Positions 21,560 through 34,150 of a stretch of 64,000 nucleotides of DNA are shown here, in pieces. This stretch comes from Saccharina japonica (taxonomy: Eukaryota; Sar; Phaeophyceae; Laminariales; Laminariaceae). The position numbers and the translations under genes were made by a program. The notes below the pieces were generated by a model. It saw only the letters and a list, made by a program, of their open reading frames with translations. It made no database searches and was not told the DNA's origin. Numbering within the stretch: position 1 is the first letter of the stretch; every line of letters begins with the position of its first letter. The stretch covers positions 1,417,897-1,481,896 of the forward strand of contig MEHQ01000140.1 of the NCBI GenBank assembly GCA_008828725.1. Direction: 5' to 3'.

Positions 21560-24500
21560 CTCGGCGAGGGCGGTCTCCATCTCCCGTCGGCACCGCGCTG
21601 CCTCTTCCTCCCGCGCCGCTGCCACCGCCCCCTCAGCAGAAACCTTAGCGTCTCTCTCCGCCCTAGCCAGCGCCGCCAGAGCCTCTCGCTCCTTTTCGCT
21701 CGCCCTCTCCGCCTTCGCGCCCGCCTCCATAAGTCGCTGCCTCAGCTCCACCGTCGATTCCCCCAGCTTCTCCGCGTCCCTTTCTAACGCAGCTGCGTTT
21801 TAATAAATGGTTTGGGGGTTGGCGGGGGAGGGGAGGGGGGGGGGGGGGGGGGGGGTGGGGTTGGAGAGGGGTGTTTGTTTGGTGAGCGCCGGTTGGGGAG
21901 GGGGGATTGGGGAGGTTTGCGGAAGGGGAAGTTTGGGAAGGGGGGCTTGGGGAGGGGAGCTTGGGGCGGTCGGGGTCGAGGGGGAGACGTCAGTCGGTCG
22001 GTCGGTCGGTCGGTCGGGCAGTAGGGCGGTCGGTAGTTCGGTCGGTAACATTTTTTTCTGGCCTGCACATATCACACCACAAGTAAACACGTCGGTGCGG
22101 TACTACTACTGTATGTACCAGCGTTGTATATACGTAGGTTCGCTGTTATGTTAGTACGGAAGTATGGTATAACTCATATATACTACAGGTGCAAAAGCTA
22201 TTGAACTACTTGGTACGTACTACTGACTGTGCCGTGGTCTGAAAAACATTAAAAGCGTCACATATGAAATATATTACATCGACTATTAATACGAGAGGCT
22301 TATATTTTACACGGTATGTTGTATTTTATTTTTGTACATGGCTGCCATGTTGCCATACAGACTTTCCGGGGCCCCCAATCCAACAACCCTCGTGTGAGAT
22401 CGCTTCACCTGCTCGTACAAAGCTCGCGCCGTACTCGTACGTACCAGGTACTGCTGCAGTGTTATGGTGAGTTGACTGCGAGATTCCAATCTTGACGGAA
22501 GCTAAAAATAGGGAGACCCCTTTCGAACTTGAAGCCGATTTCCTGAACCATATGTACGAACGTCCACTGACGCAGGTATATACCGTTTTTTTTGCTTTGG
22601 CTTGTTCACAAACCCGCAAAAAAATGAAAAAATAGCGCCGTACGCGTACTCATATGTATTATACGTAGTTTTATACTACCGCTCTGTTCGGAGATATAAG
22701 GACCCGTTGGGTGTCCATGTAAATACTTGAACGGTCCTGAAATTTCCGGACATGGAGCAGGAGGTCAAGAAACGAAAAGAACCACAAACACAAACGACAT
22801 AAAACGAAAATGTCTGTTCGTTCCTCGCCACCACACACCACGCCTGCTACTATATATGATACTGCTGTAACGTGAGAAATGGTCAAATATATGCTATATC
22901 GTTGTACGTACATTTTGTGCGGTTTTCCATCATGAATGGAGGCGTCATCGTGCTGGTGCACCCCCCCCCTCTTAATCCCCATGCCGTTCGCCAACTCAAG
23001 AATCTCCCTGAAAAACGTTACAAAACACACACATGCACCAAAAAAAAAAAAAGGCAACACAGAAGGCGTTTAGGTAAAAAAAAAAAAACTGAAGGTTTCG
23101 GAACGCGGCGCACCTATGATACAACGCCATATAGGGCAGTATATACACCTTGGCCTAGCTTCGACAAAGAGGTAAAAATGCACTTGAACCTTATATACCC
23201 CTTTCACCGCTGAAAAACATGACCCCACACTAATTTCAAGTAGATTTCCCTCAAATACGTGGGTGCTGTTTTGAAAGGGTTGACCTAACACTATTAATAA
23301 CCCTAACCACCCCCGCCTGGGAATTTTCTTGGAATGTTCTATGATAGTGTGGATTATCAACCCTTTTTTGGAAGCTGGGCCAAGTCGGAAAACACTACTG
23401 TTGGATATCGAAACGATAATCGAGTTCTACATATTTACGATACCGACAAACAAGCAAACAAACAAATGTACTCGACACGATCTCCAGAATTTGATAAGAT
23501 TTGAACGCTTTTGTTCTGTATATACTTCCAATTATCTGCATAAAAAAACACTGGGGGGACTTCAGGGGATAGAGGGCAAAACACGTTCGATATATACGAT
23601 ATATCGAAACTTTCGATAAGATATTCGATATGTCGAAACTTTCGACACGACATTCGATATATCGAAAATCCCGATATGATATTCGATATATCGAAAAATT
23701 CGATACGATATTCGATATTTTTAAACTTTCGATACGATATTCGATAAATCGAAACTTTCGATACGATATTCAATATCTTGAAAATTTCGATACGATAACC
23801 ACGATATCCAACACTATTATGTTATACAATTGAAAACCAACAGCTGTGATATCGAGGATTTCGTCGAAACTCGCCTTTGCAAGCTTATGTGTGATGCTTC
23901 GATCGCGCGTACTTACGGGTTTATATATAGTAACCACTTCGTACGTACCGGAGGGCTGCATATATAGATCTTGGTCCAGCTTCTTTCACGATGGTTGAAA
24001 TATGCTCGACTGTTTAACCCTTAGAGGACTGGAGTCCCGTTTTGGGTACAAACTACTTAGAATTTGACTGGTTTGTCCCCAAAACGGGACTGCAGTCCTC
24101 AAAGGGTTAACACAAAAAACTCCAACCCTATACATACACGAACCCCTAACCGAGCCATGCAGAAACAACAACGAAGCCCCCAGGCCCGGGCCTCGGGACT
24201 CGGGAACTCGGAACCCGGAACTCGCACGGAAAGCACGAAACGCAAACGACTGAGCGGGATAGCTCGGGGCGGTCGGGGCGATCGAGAGAGACCGAGCGAA
24301 TCGCGTGCACGAGGGTAAAGAGAGTCGAGAAAGGTCGGTCATGATGAGGGTCGAGGAAGTAGAGGACGTCTTGCGTCATGGAGGGGCGAGAGTCCGGAGA
24401 AAGGTCCGTCGGGTCTTTCGCCATAACCGCGAAGGGAACCAAGGCCTGGCGTGCCAACCACAATGCCAACCATCGTGTCAAAACCCAAACGGATGCATCA

Positions 24501-25832
24501 CCGCACAGGCCGATCGACCATCCGACCGGCCGACCGACCACCCGACCGGTCATCCGACCGACCGACCGACCGACTGACCGACTGACCGACCGACCGACCG
24601 ACCAAAAACCGACCGCAAAAAACGACCCCCCCCTCCCGCACCCCCCCCCCCCCCCCGTCCCCCCCACTCCGCCTGTGCGACGTGCGAGACCGGCCCCCAG
24701 CGAAACGGCGGAGCACCGCCCGCGCCCACTGCCCCCAAGACACGTTGAGAGAAGCTCGCCGCGCGGTCACGACGACGACGACACAAAAAAAATCGCGCCA
24801 CCCGCATCCCCCGTCACTCCCCCGAGGGCGGCGCTTCACCCCTGCCACACTCCACGCCACGAGAGCAGGACACAGGCATGGGTGAAGCAGATCCGTGCTA
24901 CGATAGAGGTACGAGCACGTTTTTGGCGAAACCACTTCTGACTGACTATTAGTGACAATTAGTGACTATTAGTGACTATTAGTGGCTATTAGTGACTATT
25001 AGTGACTAAGAGTGACAATTACTGACTATTAGTGACAATTACTGACTATTCGTAACTATAACTGACTACTAGTGACTACTATTAGTAGTGACTGTTAGTG
25101 ACTATTAGCGACTATTAGTGACTACGTATTGGTGAGTATTATTAATAGTGAGTATCTGTAGTGACTATTAGCGACTATTAGTGACTATTACTACACTCCT
25201 TAACTAAAGAACTACTCAGTGTCACTGGGAATGCCATTTGTGTTTTTACCCTATTTTTGGTTGTACACCTACTGTACGAGTAGTTGTATAGGCCATGGGG
25301 TCGTTCTCACCTTGATTTTATTATGTTTTCGTCAGGTTGGGTGAGATAGACATCCTTACGCGAGGAGTGACCCTCACGAACGAACATTACGAGCTATGAT
25401 ACGTGTACCCGTACCCATAGCAAGCATCCCAACCAGATAAGCAGACACCCAAGCAGGGGCACACGTAGATCCGGGCAGAGACACAAGCAGAGGCAGAAGC
25501 ACAGCAAACAAACAAGCACAGGTGCATACGAGAAAAAAAAAACACACCCACACCCACACACACATACACGCTACGAACACAGACGGCCACGGCGCCGGCC
25601 GCTCCGTCTACACATAAAAAAAAGGACTCGCACAAGCACCTCCGCGTCCTTGCTCCGTCCGGAGGAGGGCATCCGCCGCCGCTTTCTCCTGCTCCGCGGC
25701 CGCTTTCTCCTGCTCGGCCACCCCCCTCTCCCGCACCGCCGTCTCCAGCAGCGCCCGCGTGGCCTCGAGGTCGTCCCTCAGCCTCCGCGCCTCCTCCTCC
25801 GCGGCGAGAGCGGCGGCTTGGTGCCCCTGTCA

Positions 25833-25868
<36 letters not shown>

Positions 25869-27191
25869 TAATAAATACCTGGTACAACAGAAGACTTTCA
25901 AATCAAACACAACACAAAAGACAGTATTATAGTGAAAAACAGCAAAAGACTACGTACGAGTACCTGGTATACATATCATATGCTGAATACGTCTACAACA
26001 AAAGACCTAAACTAATACTACGTACGGCGGAAAGAAGGCCGCAAAAGAGAAGAAGAAGAAGAAGAAAACGTGGCATATCTATCACCTCTTGAGCCTGCTC
26101 GAGCACTTTCGCGGTCTCCGCCTTCACAGACTCCACCATCTTGGTCTCGGACTCCTGCTTCTCCTTCGACAGCTGCCAATCCGAATAGAGAGACGAAAGA
26201 CAAAAAAGAGGCCGATCCGTAGGCGGGGACGGGGGCAAGGACAGGGATACATGGGGGGGGCGGGGACGTCACTACCACGGAGCAAGCAAGACCAGCAACA
26301 TACTCGCCACGACCACAATCAGCCGAGGCATACGTCTACAGCCCTTGTGAGGCTCGGGGTCAGAGCGCTTGGGCGTGTGCCTCGCTCAGCATGACCGGGG
26401 AGGAGGCAAACAGACCCCACCAACATATAGAGCAGAGCACGTTCAAATAAACGAGTCAAAAAAATTACCGCGAGACGCCGCCCAGTAGTAGTAGCGTGGG
26501 TAGGCCCAATTCGACGCGAGTCGACAAGGGAAGAAGGTTGCTGGACCCTTCTTGAGATAAAAAAAATGCCAAGGTACGTACCGTTGCGGGGGGAGAAAAA
26601 CCTGCTATACAGGTGACCTCGGGTCTGAGCTACGACTACATATATACTTCACAGATAGACACACGCTCCCTGAGTTCTACAGCCTCAGATTGTGGTTATG
26701 CTGTAAACCCCTTAAGTACGCGCGATCGAAGTACCATACTCAGCTACTGTAGCAAAAATGAGTTTCGACGAAATCCTCGATCTCATAGCTGTTTTTTTTT
26801 TTTTTTTAATTTTTCAAATATAGGAGGGAGGAGAAAGAAGGGCGAAGACAACAAATGGGACGAGAAAAAAAAAAAGAAGAAAGAAAAAAACGCCAGAGCG
26901 AAATCAAAAGCTTCAAAAGCCGCGGGTATACGGAGACGACAAAAGATAAATGGGCGTTTTCCGTCCGACAACAGCAGCGGTAAAAAAATGAGTTTGTCGT
27001 ACGGCCTGTTCCGTTTAGGCGAGTACCAGAGCCGTCCTTGGACAACGCGCACCCACGGTACAGCTGCTTCCGAAATACTATTTAGCAGGCAAAGTATAAA
27101 ATACACATAGTACGGCATACCATACTACGTGGTTACGAGTAGTGCCCGCGTAGCAGGCCATCCGTCATCAGCAGTCTCGATACACCGCAGC

Positions 27192-27237
<46 letters not shown>

Positions 27238-27245
27238 TTGTTGTT

Positions 27246-27278
<33 letters not shown>

Positions 27279-29819
27279 CTTGCTGCTGCTCTTGCTGCTG
27301 CTGGCGCTATGGTCCACTACAATAACCTCTCTTCTACTAACTCTACACAAGGTGTGCGTGACAAACTACTCGGATTGAAAATACAAAACAACTGCTGGTA
27401 CAGAATTGCTCGAAACAAAAAGCGGGTTAAAGGACCAATTCCGTTTGGCATCCTTCCTTTTTTTGTTTCAAAACATCGTTTCCTATTTTCTCGGCCAAAA
27501 TAAATCGATAATTTCAATTTGTTATTTTTCAGGAGACGTACCAGGTGAGTAGTTACTACTACGAGTAGTTGCAAAGCCCAATAACAGACCTGGTCGAGGT
27601 GCACCTCGAGCGTGTGCACGTACTCCTTCAACTGCCGGTCGTCTTTCCGCCTGGCGGCCCTGGCCTCCTTCGCCGCCGCCGCCACCCTCCGACGGTCCTC
27701 CTCCAGGTACTATATATAAACGCAGAAAACCGAGCCGGTGACAGAAAAAAAAAAAAAAAAAAAAAAACGTCATGGGAGGCGGGAGTAAAATCGATAAAAA
27801 AAAGCCACGAAAAGTGCCGTGGGGAGGTAGGCAGGCAAACAGCGTCAGGGGTGAAAATCAGGTACTGTATATAGACGCAAAACATTACGCCGGTTACAGA
27901 AAAAAAAAAAAAAAAAACGCCATTGGAGGCGGGAGTAAATTCAGTTAAAAAAGCCACGAAAAGTGCCGTGGGGAGGTAGGCAGGCAAACAGCGTCTGGGG
28001 CGAAAATATGTTCGCCGCGAAACAAAAGACACGGAGAGGCGGTGGGGGGGGGGGCGGGTCGTGCTCATTCGTTGCTTGCCTTACGTGGCCATTTGGCCAT
28101 TTGACCACGCATGCACCCCTTTCGAGACGGAGCGCCGTTTTTACTCCTAATAGAGACACCTTTTAACACTTCGGCGCTCACTACGTTTTTGAGGTAAAAT
28201 ACATAATTTTGTTCATGGGGGGGGGGTGAATTCGATTTTTATGCATGGCCGTAGTCGTATGACCATAGACCCTCGCATCCCTACAATGACGGGACGGAGC
28301 ATGTCGGTGGGGGGGGGGGGTGAGATCGCCAGCACTGGACGCGACTCAAAATACCGGCTCGCTCTTCATCCGGCTGGAAGTGAGATACAAAAATTGAAGC
28401 GACTCTTTACTTCCTGTGTACCAGACATGTGCCACAGGTTTCGAACGCTTGTTTCATCTTCGGACAGAGGAAAATGTCATAAAAGTTTGAACCCAATTGT
28501 CTGTTAAAAGACACCAGCGAAGATGGCCTCGAAAAGAAAAGAAAAAACCTCTCGGCAGCATTTTTTTTGTTTATACGAGCTGGTTCCAGCAAGAGCAGGA
28601 ACATTTCGTCTTCAGACTTTTGCGCCCTAAAGGAAAACGAGTTGGAAAACGAAATTTGGCAGGGTTGTTCTTCATGACCATACGAAAAAACGTATGGATG
28701 GCCTTTTTTGAAAAAATGTTTATTTGGCGAATGAGGTACCTTTTAACGTTTTTTTTAAAAAACATTTTTCGGCAACTTTGACCCAAAATTACCGACGAAC
28801 GAAAACGAATATGAAAAACGGTCATCAATACGTTTTTTAGTATGTTTGTGAAGAACTACCCTGCCAAATTTCGCCTCCCAACTCTTCTTGGATTCGGGCG
28901 CTATAGTGATTTCCGTGAAAGTAAATAGTCCCCTTAGGGTTTCCAAAGAGCTCTATACATTGTTCTAGTACTTTAGCAGGCGTTTATTATAACACACTTG
29001 TACACACCGGTACAGATCGCATGACAAAACAAGTGTCATCGACGTCTTCCCCTTGTTGATGCGATCATATCAACACGTCTAGCGTCAAATTATTCCACGT
29101 ATCGGCTGAATTATGGCCGAGAGAAGAATCATATCGATTTTAGTATTGGCAGCTTAAATCCCTATACAACAACGCCTTCCCAAGTAATACGAAAAAATCC
29201 CATATCTCACGAGCTACAGCTCGGACGCCAAAACCAGCTTCACCGATGTGTTGGCCTTGTTGATGCGGTCTCGTGGATATGCTTTGTGTTGCGAGTTTCA
29301 GTGTATTCATTGTTTTATTCCCCGAAGGTGGAATGTTACGCTTTTTCCTGGAACCAGCTCGTATCTCCCGCAAAAGCCGACCCTTATAACCCTTTCCGAA
29401 TTGCATCCCACATTTTGGGGGGGCAAAACTGACACCAAGGCTGAACAAAAAAAGAGTCCGCAGTGCAGTCCGCCAGCGCCCCCCCCCCGCTCACCGCCAG
29501 CTGCTCCTCCAGGGTCTGAATCTTCGTCTGCTGCTCCTCAAGCCCTCCTTCCGCCCCCGCCTCCGCGCCCGACCCTTCCTCTACCCCGTCAACACCCCCT
29601 TCGCCCCCCCCCTCTCCACCGCCACCGCGGTGAAGAAACCCCTCCCAAAGCTTCAGCCCCACGGCGCCCACCAAAGCTCCGAGAACGGCGCCCACAATCG
29701 ACCCCGGCGTGTTGCGTCGCTTGTCGCCCTCTACCCCTCGCCCGGGCGCGTCGGTTAGCGCGGACGACGACGACGGCGACTGCGACGATTTCGTCGTTTC
29801 CGCAGCAGCGGTGGACGTT
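21560..29819 (-). CDS. Uncharacterised membrane-anchored coiled-coil protein (5 exons seen, partial)
   Basis: Minus-strand exons 29819-29495, 27709-27590, 26172-26086, 25826-25640 and 21792-21560 splice in phase with GT-AG ends. They give about 316 codons of one continuous frame. Exon 1 of this set is Ser/Thr-rich, then has a glycine-zipper hydrophobic segment (SIVGAVLGALVGAVGLKLW), then a Gly/Glu linker and EEQQTKIQTLEEQLA. The later exons are almost uninterrupted heptad-type coil: EYVHTLEVHLDQ; KQESETKMVESVKAE; EEEARRLRDDLEATRALLE; REALAALARAERDAK. Phase match across all four junctions supports one gene. The true N-terminus (upstream of 29819, where an acceptor-like ggcag is seen) and the C-terminus are missing. 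Such a layout suits a tether or structural protein of a membrane. I recognise no family. Confidence 0.6.
21808..22035 (+). repeat. G-rich low-complexity tract and (CGGT)n
   Basis: G-run at 21837-21855, then ggggag(g)-type repeats, then (cggt)n at 21987-22034. On the minus strand this is a C-rich tract about 45-60 nt upstream of the acceptor of exon 21792-21560. Confidence 0.85.
22036..23202. other. Intron of the coiled-coil gene, no other gene seen
   Basis: AT-rich, with scattered tacgtac and taccaggta motifs, a C-run at 22961-22969 and A-runs at 23039-23052 and 23076-23088. No supported feature. Confidence 0.5.
23203..23283. mobile_element. TTAA-family MITE, diverged copy
   Basis: Retains the family middle (cacactaatttcaagtagatttccctcaaatacgtggg) and the right end gttttgaaagggttga; the left end is eroded (cccctttcaccgctg). 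Confidence 0.6.
23398..23816. mobile_element. Inverted-repeat element with internal gatattcgatat satellite, copy 1
   Basis: Left end tgttggatatcgaaacgataatcgag; the right end reads the complement (cgatatccaaca). The middle carries acactgggg...ggggatagagggc...acacgttcgata and then an array of cgatatattcgatacgatattcgata-type units (about 23585-23800). A second copy sits at 32326-32735. Terminal inverted repeats imply a DNA element; the target duplication is not clear. Confidence 0.65.
23839..23915 (+). repeat. Interspersed repeat, atcgaggatttcgtcgaaac family
   Basis: Longer copy: cagctgtgatatcgagg, ttcgtcgaaactcg, caagcttatgtgtgatgctt, cgatcgcgcgtactta. Same order as 57891-57963 and, inverted, 26716-26791. 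Confidence 0.75.
24014..24110. mobile_element. TTAA-ended palindromic MITE, second subfamily
   Basis: Left ttaacccttagaggactg, right cagtcctcaaagggttaa; these pair almost perfectly, and the inner tcccgttttggg/ccccaaaacggga also pair. Related in design and TTAA ends to the ttaacccattcagaactg family, but with a different middle. Confidence 0.8.
24510..24675 (+). repeat. (CGAC)n tract and poly-C tract
   Basis: Imperfect ccgaccga repeats at 24515-24607, followed by C-runs around 24626-24665. Similar cgac/gaccgacc tracts occur at 55030-55170, 56375-56452 and 58955-59075. Confidence 0.85.
24943..25198 (+). repeat. 10-bp satellite (gtgactatta)n
   Basis: About 25 imperfect units of agtgactatt with variants (gacaatt, gcgactatt). 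It lies in an intron of the coiled-coil gene. Confidence 0.9.
25835..25868 (+). repeat. (GGCA)n microsatellite
   Basis: Eight to nine tandem ggca units, directly upstream (minus-strand sense) of the 25826-25640 exon acceptor. Confidence 0.95.
26190..27191. other. Intron of the coiled-coil gene
   Basis: Contains an inverted copy of the cgtcgaaac repeat (26716-26791) with an adjoining T-run, and an A-rich/AAG-rich stretch at 26820-26900. No exon supported. Confidence 0.45.
26716..26791 (-). repeat. Interspersed repeat, atcgaggatttcgtcgaaac family, inverted copy
   Basis: Reverse complement of the family: tacgcgcgatcgaagtacc ... gagtttcgacgaaatcctcg atctcatagctg. The T-run that follows would be the A-run at the start of the other copies. 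Confidence 0.75.
27192..27305 (+). repeat. (CTG)n/(TTG)n trinucleotide tract
   Basis: About 110 bp of ctg units with a ttg block in the middle. The poly-Leu, poly-Ala and poly-Ser frames over it are repeat artefacts. Confidence 0.95.
27707..28008 (+). repeat. ~150-bp tandem duplication with long A-runs
   Basis: 27707-27861 and 27862-28008 share gtactatatata/gtactgtatata, an A-run of 18-23, ggaggcgggagtaaa, gccacgaaaagtgccgtggg and gaggtaggcaggcaaacagcg. The first copy abuts the acceptor of exon 27709-27590. Confidence 0.85.
28042..28190 (+). repeat. G-tract repeat, variant subfamily
   Basis: G-run, then gtgctcattcgttgcttgcc, tttggccatttgaccacgcat, tttcgagacggagcgccgtt and cggcgctcactacg. 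Matches 15762-15905. Confidence 0.8.
28218..28320 (+). repeat. G-tract repeat, short copy
   Basis: G-run, then tgaattcgatttttatgcatgg, ccgtagtcgtatgaccatag, accctcgcatccctacaatg and cgggacggagcatgtcgg, ending at a second G-run. Confidence 0.85.
28618..28905. mobile_element. Imperfect inverted-repeat element (~290 bp)
   Basis: Left arm: gcgccc, gagttgg, cgaaatttggcagggttgttcttca, aaaaaacgtat. Right arm holds the complements in mirrored order: atacgttttttag, gaagaactaccctgccaaatttcg, ccaactc, gggcgc. Arms of about 110-120 bp. No frame inside. Confidence 0.7.
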
Positions 29820-29940
29820 CTGCCGAGCAGTACGGTGAAGGCGAGAAGGGGGTGGGGAGGGGGGGGGCTAGGATCAACAGGAAGACGAAATAAAAAAAAA
29901 CATGGTTTTGCCGGGTGCCATTAGGGAACGAATGGTGTCC

Positions 29941-30245
29941 ATAAATTAATCAATTGGCCAATCAATGAATCAATGAATCAATCAACCAACCAACCAACCA
30001 ATCAACCAATCAATCAAACAATTGATCGATCGATATCAATCAATCAATCAGTCAATCCATCAATCAATTAGTCAATCAGTCAATCAATCAACCAACCAAT
30101 CAATCAATTAATCAATTAATTAATTAATTAATTAATCACTCAATCCATCAACGAATCAATCAATCAATCAATCAATCAACCAACCAACCCAATCAATCAA
30201 TCAATCCACCAACCACTCGATCACTCTATCACTTAATCAACCAAA
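29941..30245 (+). repeat. (AATC)n tetranucleotide tract
   Basis: About 300 bp of aatc units with accn and attn interruptions. Confidence 0.95.
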
Positions 30246-31181
30246 TTAATAAACCCATCGCCATTGTCAAACGAACACCCAATCAACAGATCCCATCGCA
30301 ACATTTGACGATCTCAAAAACAGCATCCACGTATTTCCCGACTCCGGGGAGATGGGGGCACGGACGGACGGACGGGGGACAGTACAACGGCTGAACACGA
30401 GAGATACCGGTAGAGGTTTACGGAAAGTCAAGAGTTGAGCATAATAATCCTTGAGCGTGGAGGGTGGGGAGGGACGGGGTGCAGCTAAACAAACCACCTT
30501 TCGACAGCACAGGCGTATTGACAGCAGCCTTCGTCTTATACCCGGTGTAATGTATGTTTTGGTATTTGATGCTTCTGTCGCCCTCGTGCGCCAACCCAAG
30601 GTCATGGCGGTAGGTTTTCTCTATCCCCCGCCCCCCCCCCCAACACCGCCTCCTCTGATTTGACCCAGTACATACACCAGTAGTTCCCTAATTCCCCGTG
30701 AGCCTAGTTGAGCACATCCTCCTCTCGTCGACGTTTCGTACTTGGAGGCATATAGGCATATACTGGGTGTACTCTGAGGTTATATACTGGTACTGCCGAC
30801 TGACGATGTACTGAGATTGCTAGTGACTGGCAGTACGAGTACGCCCACGAAGTACCAGTACTTGAATACGAGCGAATGCTTGAGTTTCGAATTTTGACGG
30901 CGCCCAAAAACAAAAGGGGCGCCTTTACGTACCCCTTTCAAGTTGTGCCTGAAGCGTTGGAAATTACGCCGCACACCAACGCAAACACGTTTCCTACCAT
31001 TATAAATACCCTGCTGCGCGAGCTCTTGGTGACAGCTACACTGGGCTGTCTGTCTTACTGCGGTTGATGACAGCCGTAACCGTGTTGCAGCTTTCCATAG
31101 AGACTGGAAAGGTCGCCACAGCAGCAGTAAGGTCGTCACAGCAGCAGTGCAGTTATATAGCACTTGTACCCATGTGTGTGT

Positions 31182-31882
31182 TCTTTTAAACCGTTCTTTC
31201 TACCTGTCGACAGCCAGCACACACCCAGAGTGTCCGTGCCGATTCTTCATCCTACGTAGAGAGATACAAGCTCTGTGGTCACAAAGCCACGACACATACA
31301 CACATATACAGCAGAAGTATTAATACTACACTTGACAACCTGTGGCGACCTTCGCAATACATGCCTATGGTGGTATCATTAAAAAGAAATAGCAAGCATA
31401 GATGGTTGTTGAACTTGTATCATAGGGGCGTGGCTTCAAAAAGAGAACCCGAGTACAAAGTACAATTGGCACTTGGTATGATACACGAGGCAGTCAGTAC
31501 GTACAGCAGTAGATCGATGTCAATACGTAGTAGACTCGTTTTATATTGTATACCTGGTACATATACTCAAATGAATGCCTGCTGTACCGCTGCAGCAGTA
31601 TAAACACCAGGTATTAACATTATAGTGTGTTAATAGTGTACTACAAATAGAATCAAAGTCAAAACCACCCGCGTTCACACAAGACACAAGACACACATGC
31701 GCACAATAATCCACAAGCGTACTCGTACTTCGTAATTCACGATACTATGTGAGTGTTCTTCACATTAAACAGTTAGTTCTACCCGCCGACATCCAGCACA
31801 CCCAGTGTCCGTGCCGATTCTTCATCCTACATCTAGAGACGCAAGTTCTGTGCTGAAAAAAAAAAAACACGACACAGAGACA
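31182..31882 (+). repeat. Pair of ~120-bp direct repeats
   Basis: 31182-31300 and 31751-31882 share gttctttctacc..tcgac, ccagcacac, gtgtccgtgccgattcttca, tcctac and acacgacaca. The intervening ~450 bp is unrelated. It may be a pair of element ends or an old duplication. Confidence 0.7.
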
Positions 31883-32325
31883 TTACATTGCAATGCAGTG
31901 AGTAGAGCAGACAATGCAATGCTACTGCATGTGCCTATCCGCGGTGCGTTGGGAAGCACCGACAAGAAAAAAGCCACCCCTGACTGCTCGCCTGTGGGCT
32001 CTTGGCTCTTATCAGAAAATAAAAAGTGAACAAAACACTACTACTGCTGCTGCTGCTGCGTTCGTTTGGGGTGCACGATTTGCCTCAGTTTTTTTGTTAA
32101 TCCCGATTACTCGTAGATGTATTCTTCCTACTCCAGAATTCATGGAGCCCCGCACAACTTGTTTCTTTGCCACTGACACTTGATACTATTTGCAGCATTT
32201 ATCCGTGGAAAACGGGACCCAGACAGACACAAGCGACCAAAAAAATGTCGGGTGCGTCCTTACCAACCGTTTATTCACATATGGGGGGAGCGCGCAGCAG
32301 GTACGACTTGTATCATGGTTGGTGT

Positions 32326-32735
32326 TAGATATCGAACGAGAATCGAGTTCATTACCGATAAACCAAAAACCAAATCGATACGATATCGATATTTGATACC
32401 TGGTACGTCAAAGCTTTCCTTCAGTTTCAGCATAAAAAACACTGGGGCGCAAGGGGATGGAGGGCGCAACACGTTTGATACTTCGATATACAGTATCGAA
32501 ACTTCGATATTCGATATATCGAACGTTCGATGTTCGATATATCGAACGTTCGATGTCCGATATATCGAACCTCCGATATTTCAATATATCTAAAGTTCGA
32601 TATTTCGATACATCTAAAGTTCGATATTTCGATACATCGAAAGTTCGATATTTCGATACATCGAAAGTTCGATGTTTCGATACATCGAAAGTTCGATATT
32701 TTGACACATAGAAACTTTCGATACGATATCCAACA
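32326..32735. mobile_element. Inverted-repeat element with internal cgatatatcgaa satellite, copy 2
   Basis: Left end gtgttagatatcgaac, right end gatacgatatccaacac. The inner order is as in 23398-23816: aaacactgggg, ggggatggagggc, acacgtttgata, then ~22-bp units containing aagttcgatatttcgataca (32500-32712). The array unit differs from that of copy 1, so each copy amplified its own variant. Confidence 0.65.
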
Positions 32736-34069
32736 CAGATCATGGTGCTAAGCGTGTCGGACATCTCCGTGCATTGTAGTACTGCTGCACGATGTGTAGT
32801 ATCCCGGTGCATCCATCCCCTATCCCCCACCTCACCAGCCTATTGATGTTGATAGGCTGCTTGGCGTGGCCGGTGCTGAAATCGTCACTTTCCCTCCTTG
32901 GAAACCCCGAAGGTTCAACGTGAGAACAACAACACCAACAACAACCGGCCTCGCATCGTCCGTGTGGTGAAGTAATTGCTCGAGTGCACAGCAGCAGTAA
33001 GGAAAACGTGTACCGGTACGAGAAGTACTATGAATAGGTACTCGTATACATAGGTATCGACTACTGCTGTATGTGAAGGTCTACTGCCCTGTACTACTAT
33101 CCGTCTACTAGGGTCTACTTCAAAACTACAGTAACTACCGCATTGCGCGTAAGTGTCTCCCTCCACGCCCGTTTCATCATGCTTTTTTTTTATTGGCACA
33201 CGCAACCGCAAACGAAAACGAAAACGAAACCAAGAGCAAAAACCAACGCCCGCCCGTCCCGTCTTCTCACTTGCATACACAACCAGGCAGTGGTAATGTA
33301 TACCATTGTTTTGTGGGGTGATGGATGCATGTGTGCATACACATACAGTACCACGGAATACACAGCCAGGGGTGAGATGGAACTCAAGCAAGTACATGCG
33401 TACACAGTTCAGTAGTACAGGACACCTAATAAGAAACAGGAAAACTGGTCCAGGATGGATTTCTTATTTGAGAGAGGGTTTTTTCGACACTAATTTCAAG
33501 ACAACGACTCCCGAATTTCTTATTTTACTCTGAATCTCAGCCTGGCTTTCTTGTTAGCCTGTTCCTTATCAGGTGTTCCTGTACTACTGCTGTATACCTG
33601 TGTTCCTGTGCGCCAGTACATACATAGCGCCTTATCACACGGGTGATAATATAGCACACACTCTCGGACGAAATTTCTTGGAATTTTCCACGTTGATTTT
33701 CTTAACAACCGGGAGGGTGCAAACGCCGAGCGATGTACGAGCTATGGAACGATGTCGACGAGATCGTCTCCCAACACCGCCACTTCCGTTGTGTGCGCCC
33801 CCCCTACGTACGTACTGCTGCTGCTGCTGGGGTTTCAGAAAAAAACTCGTTTATGAAAATCGCCCCAGGGGGGTATGTTACCTGGTACTGGTACACGGTA
33901 GACAATCGGCTACTCGTACGAGTAGGGCGAGGCGGGGAGCGATCCTATTACTTCGTCGGCACGTACGTAAAGATAATCCTTCGTCCTCTTATGTACGACA
34001 TGAACGTATGCACGCGTCTGTCCTAATGCGTCGTTCCACACGTTCCCCACTCCTCGCCCATGCGCATGC

Positions 34070-34150
34070 TTGCTTGTGATTATGCTTGTGCTTATGTTTG
34101 CGCTTATGTTTGTGCTCATGCTTGTGCTTATGTTTGTGCTTATTCTTGCA
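34070..34150 (+). repeat. (tgcttatgtttg)n minisatellite
   Basis: About seven imperfect 12-bp units of tgcttatgtttg / tgctcatgcttg. Confidence 0.85.
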
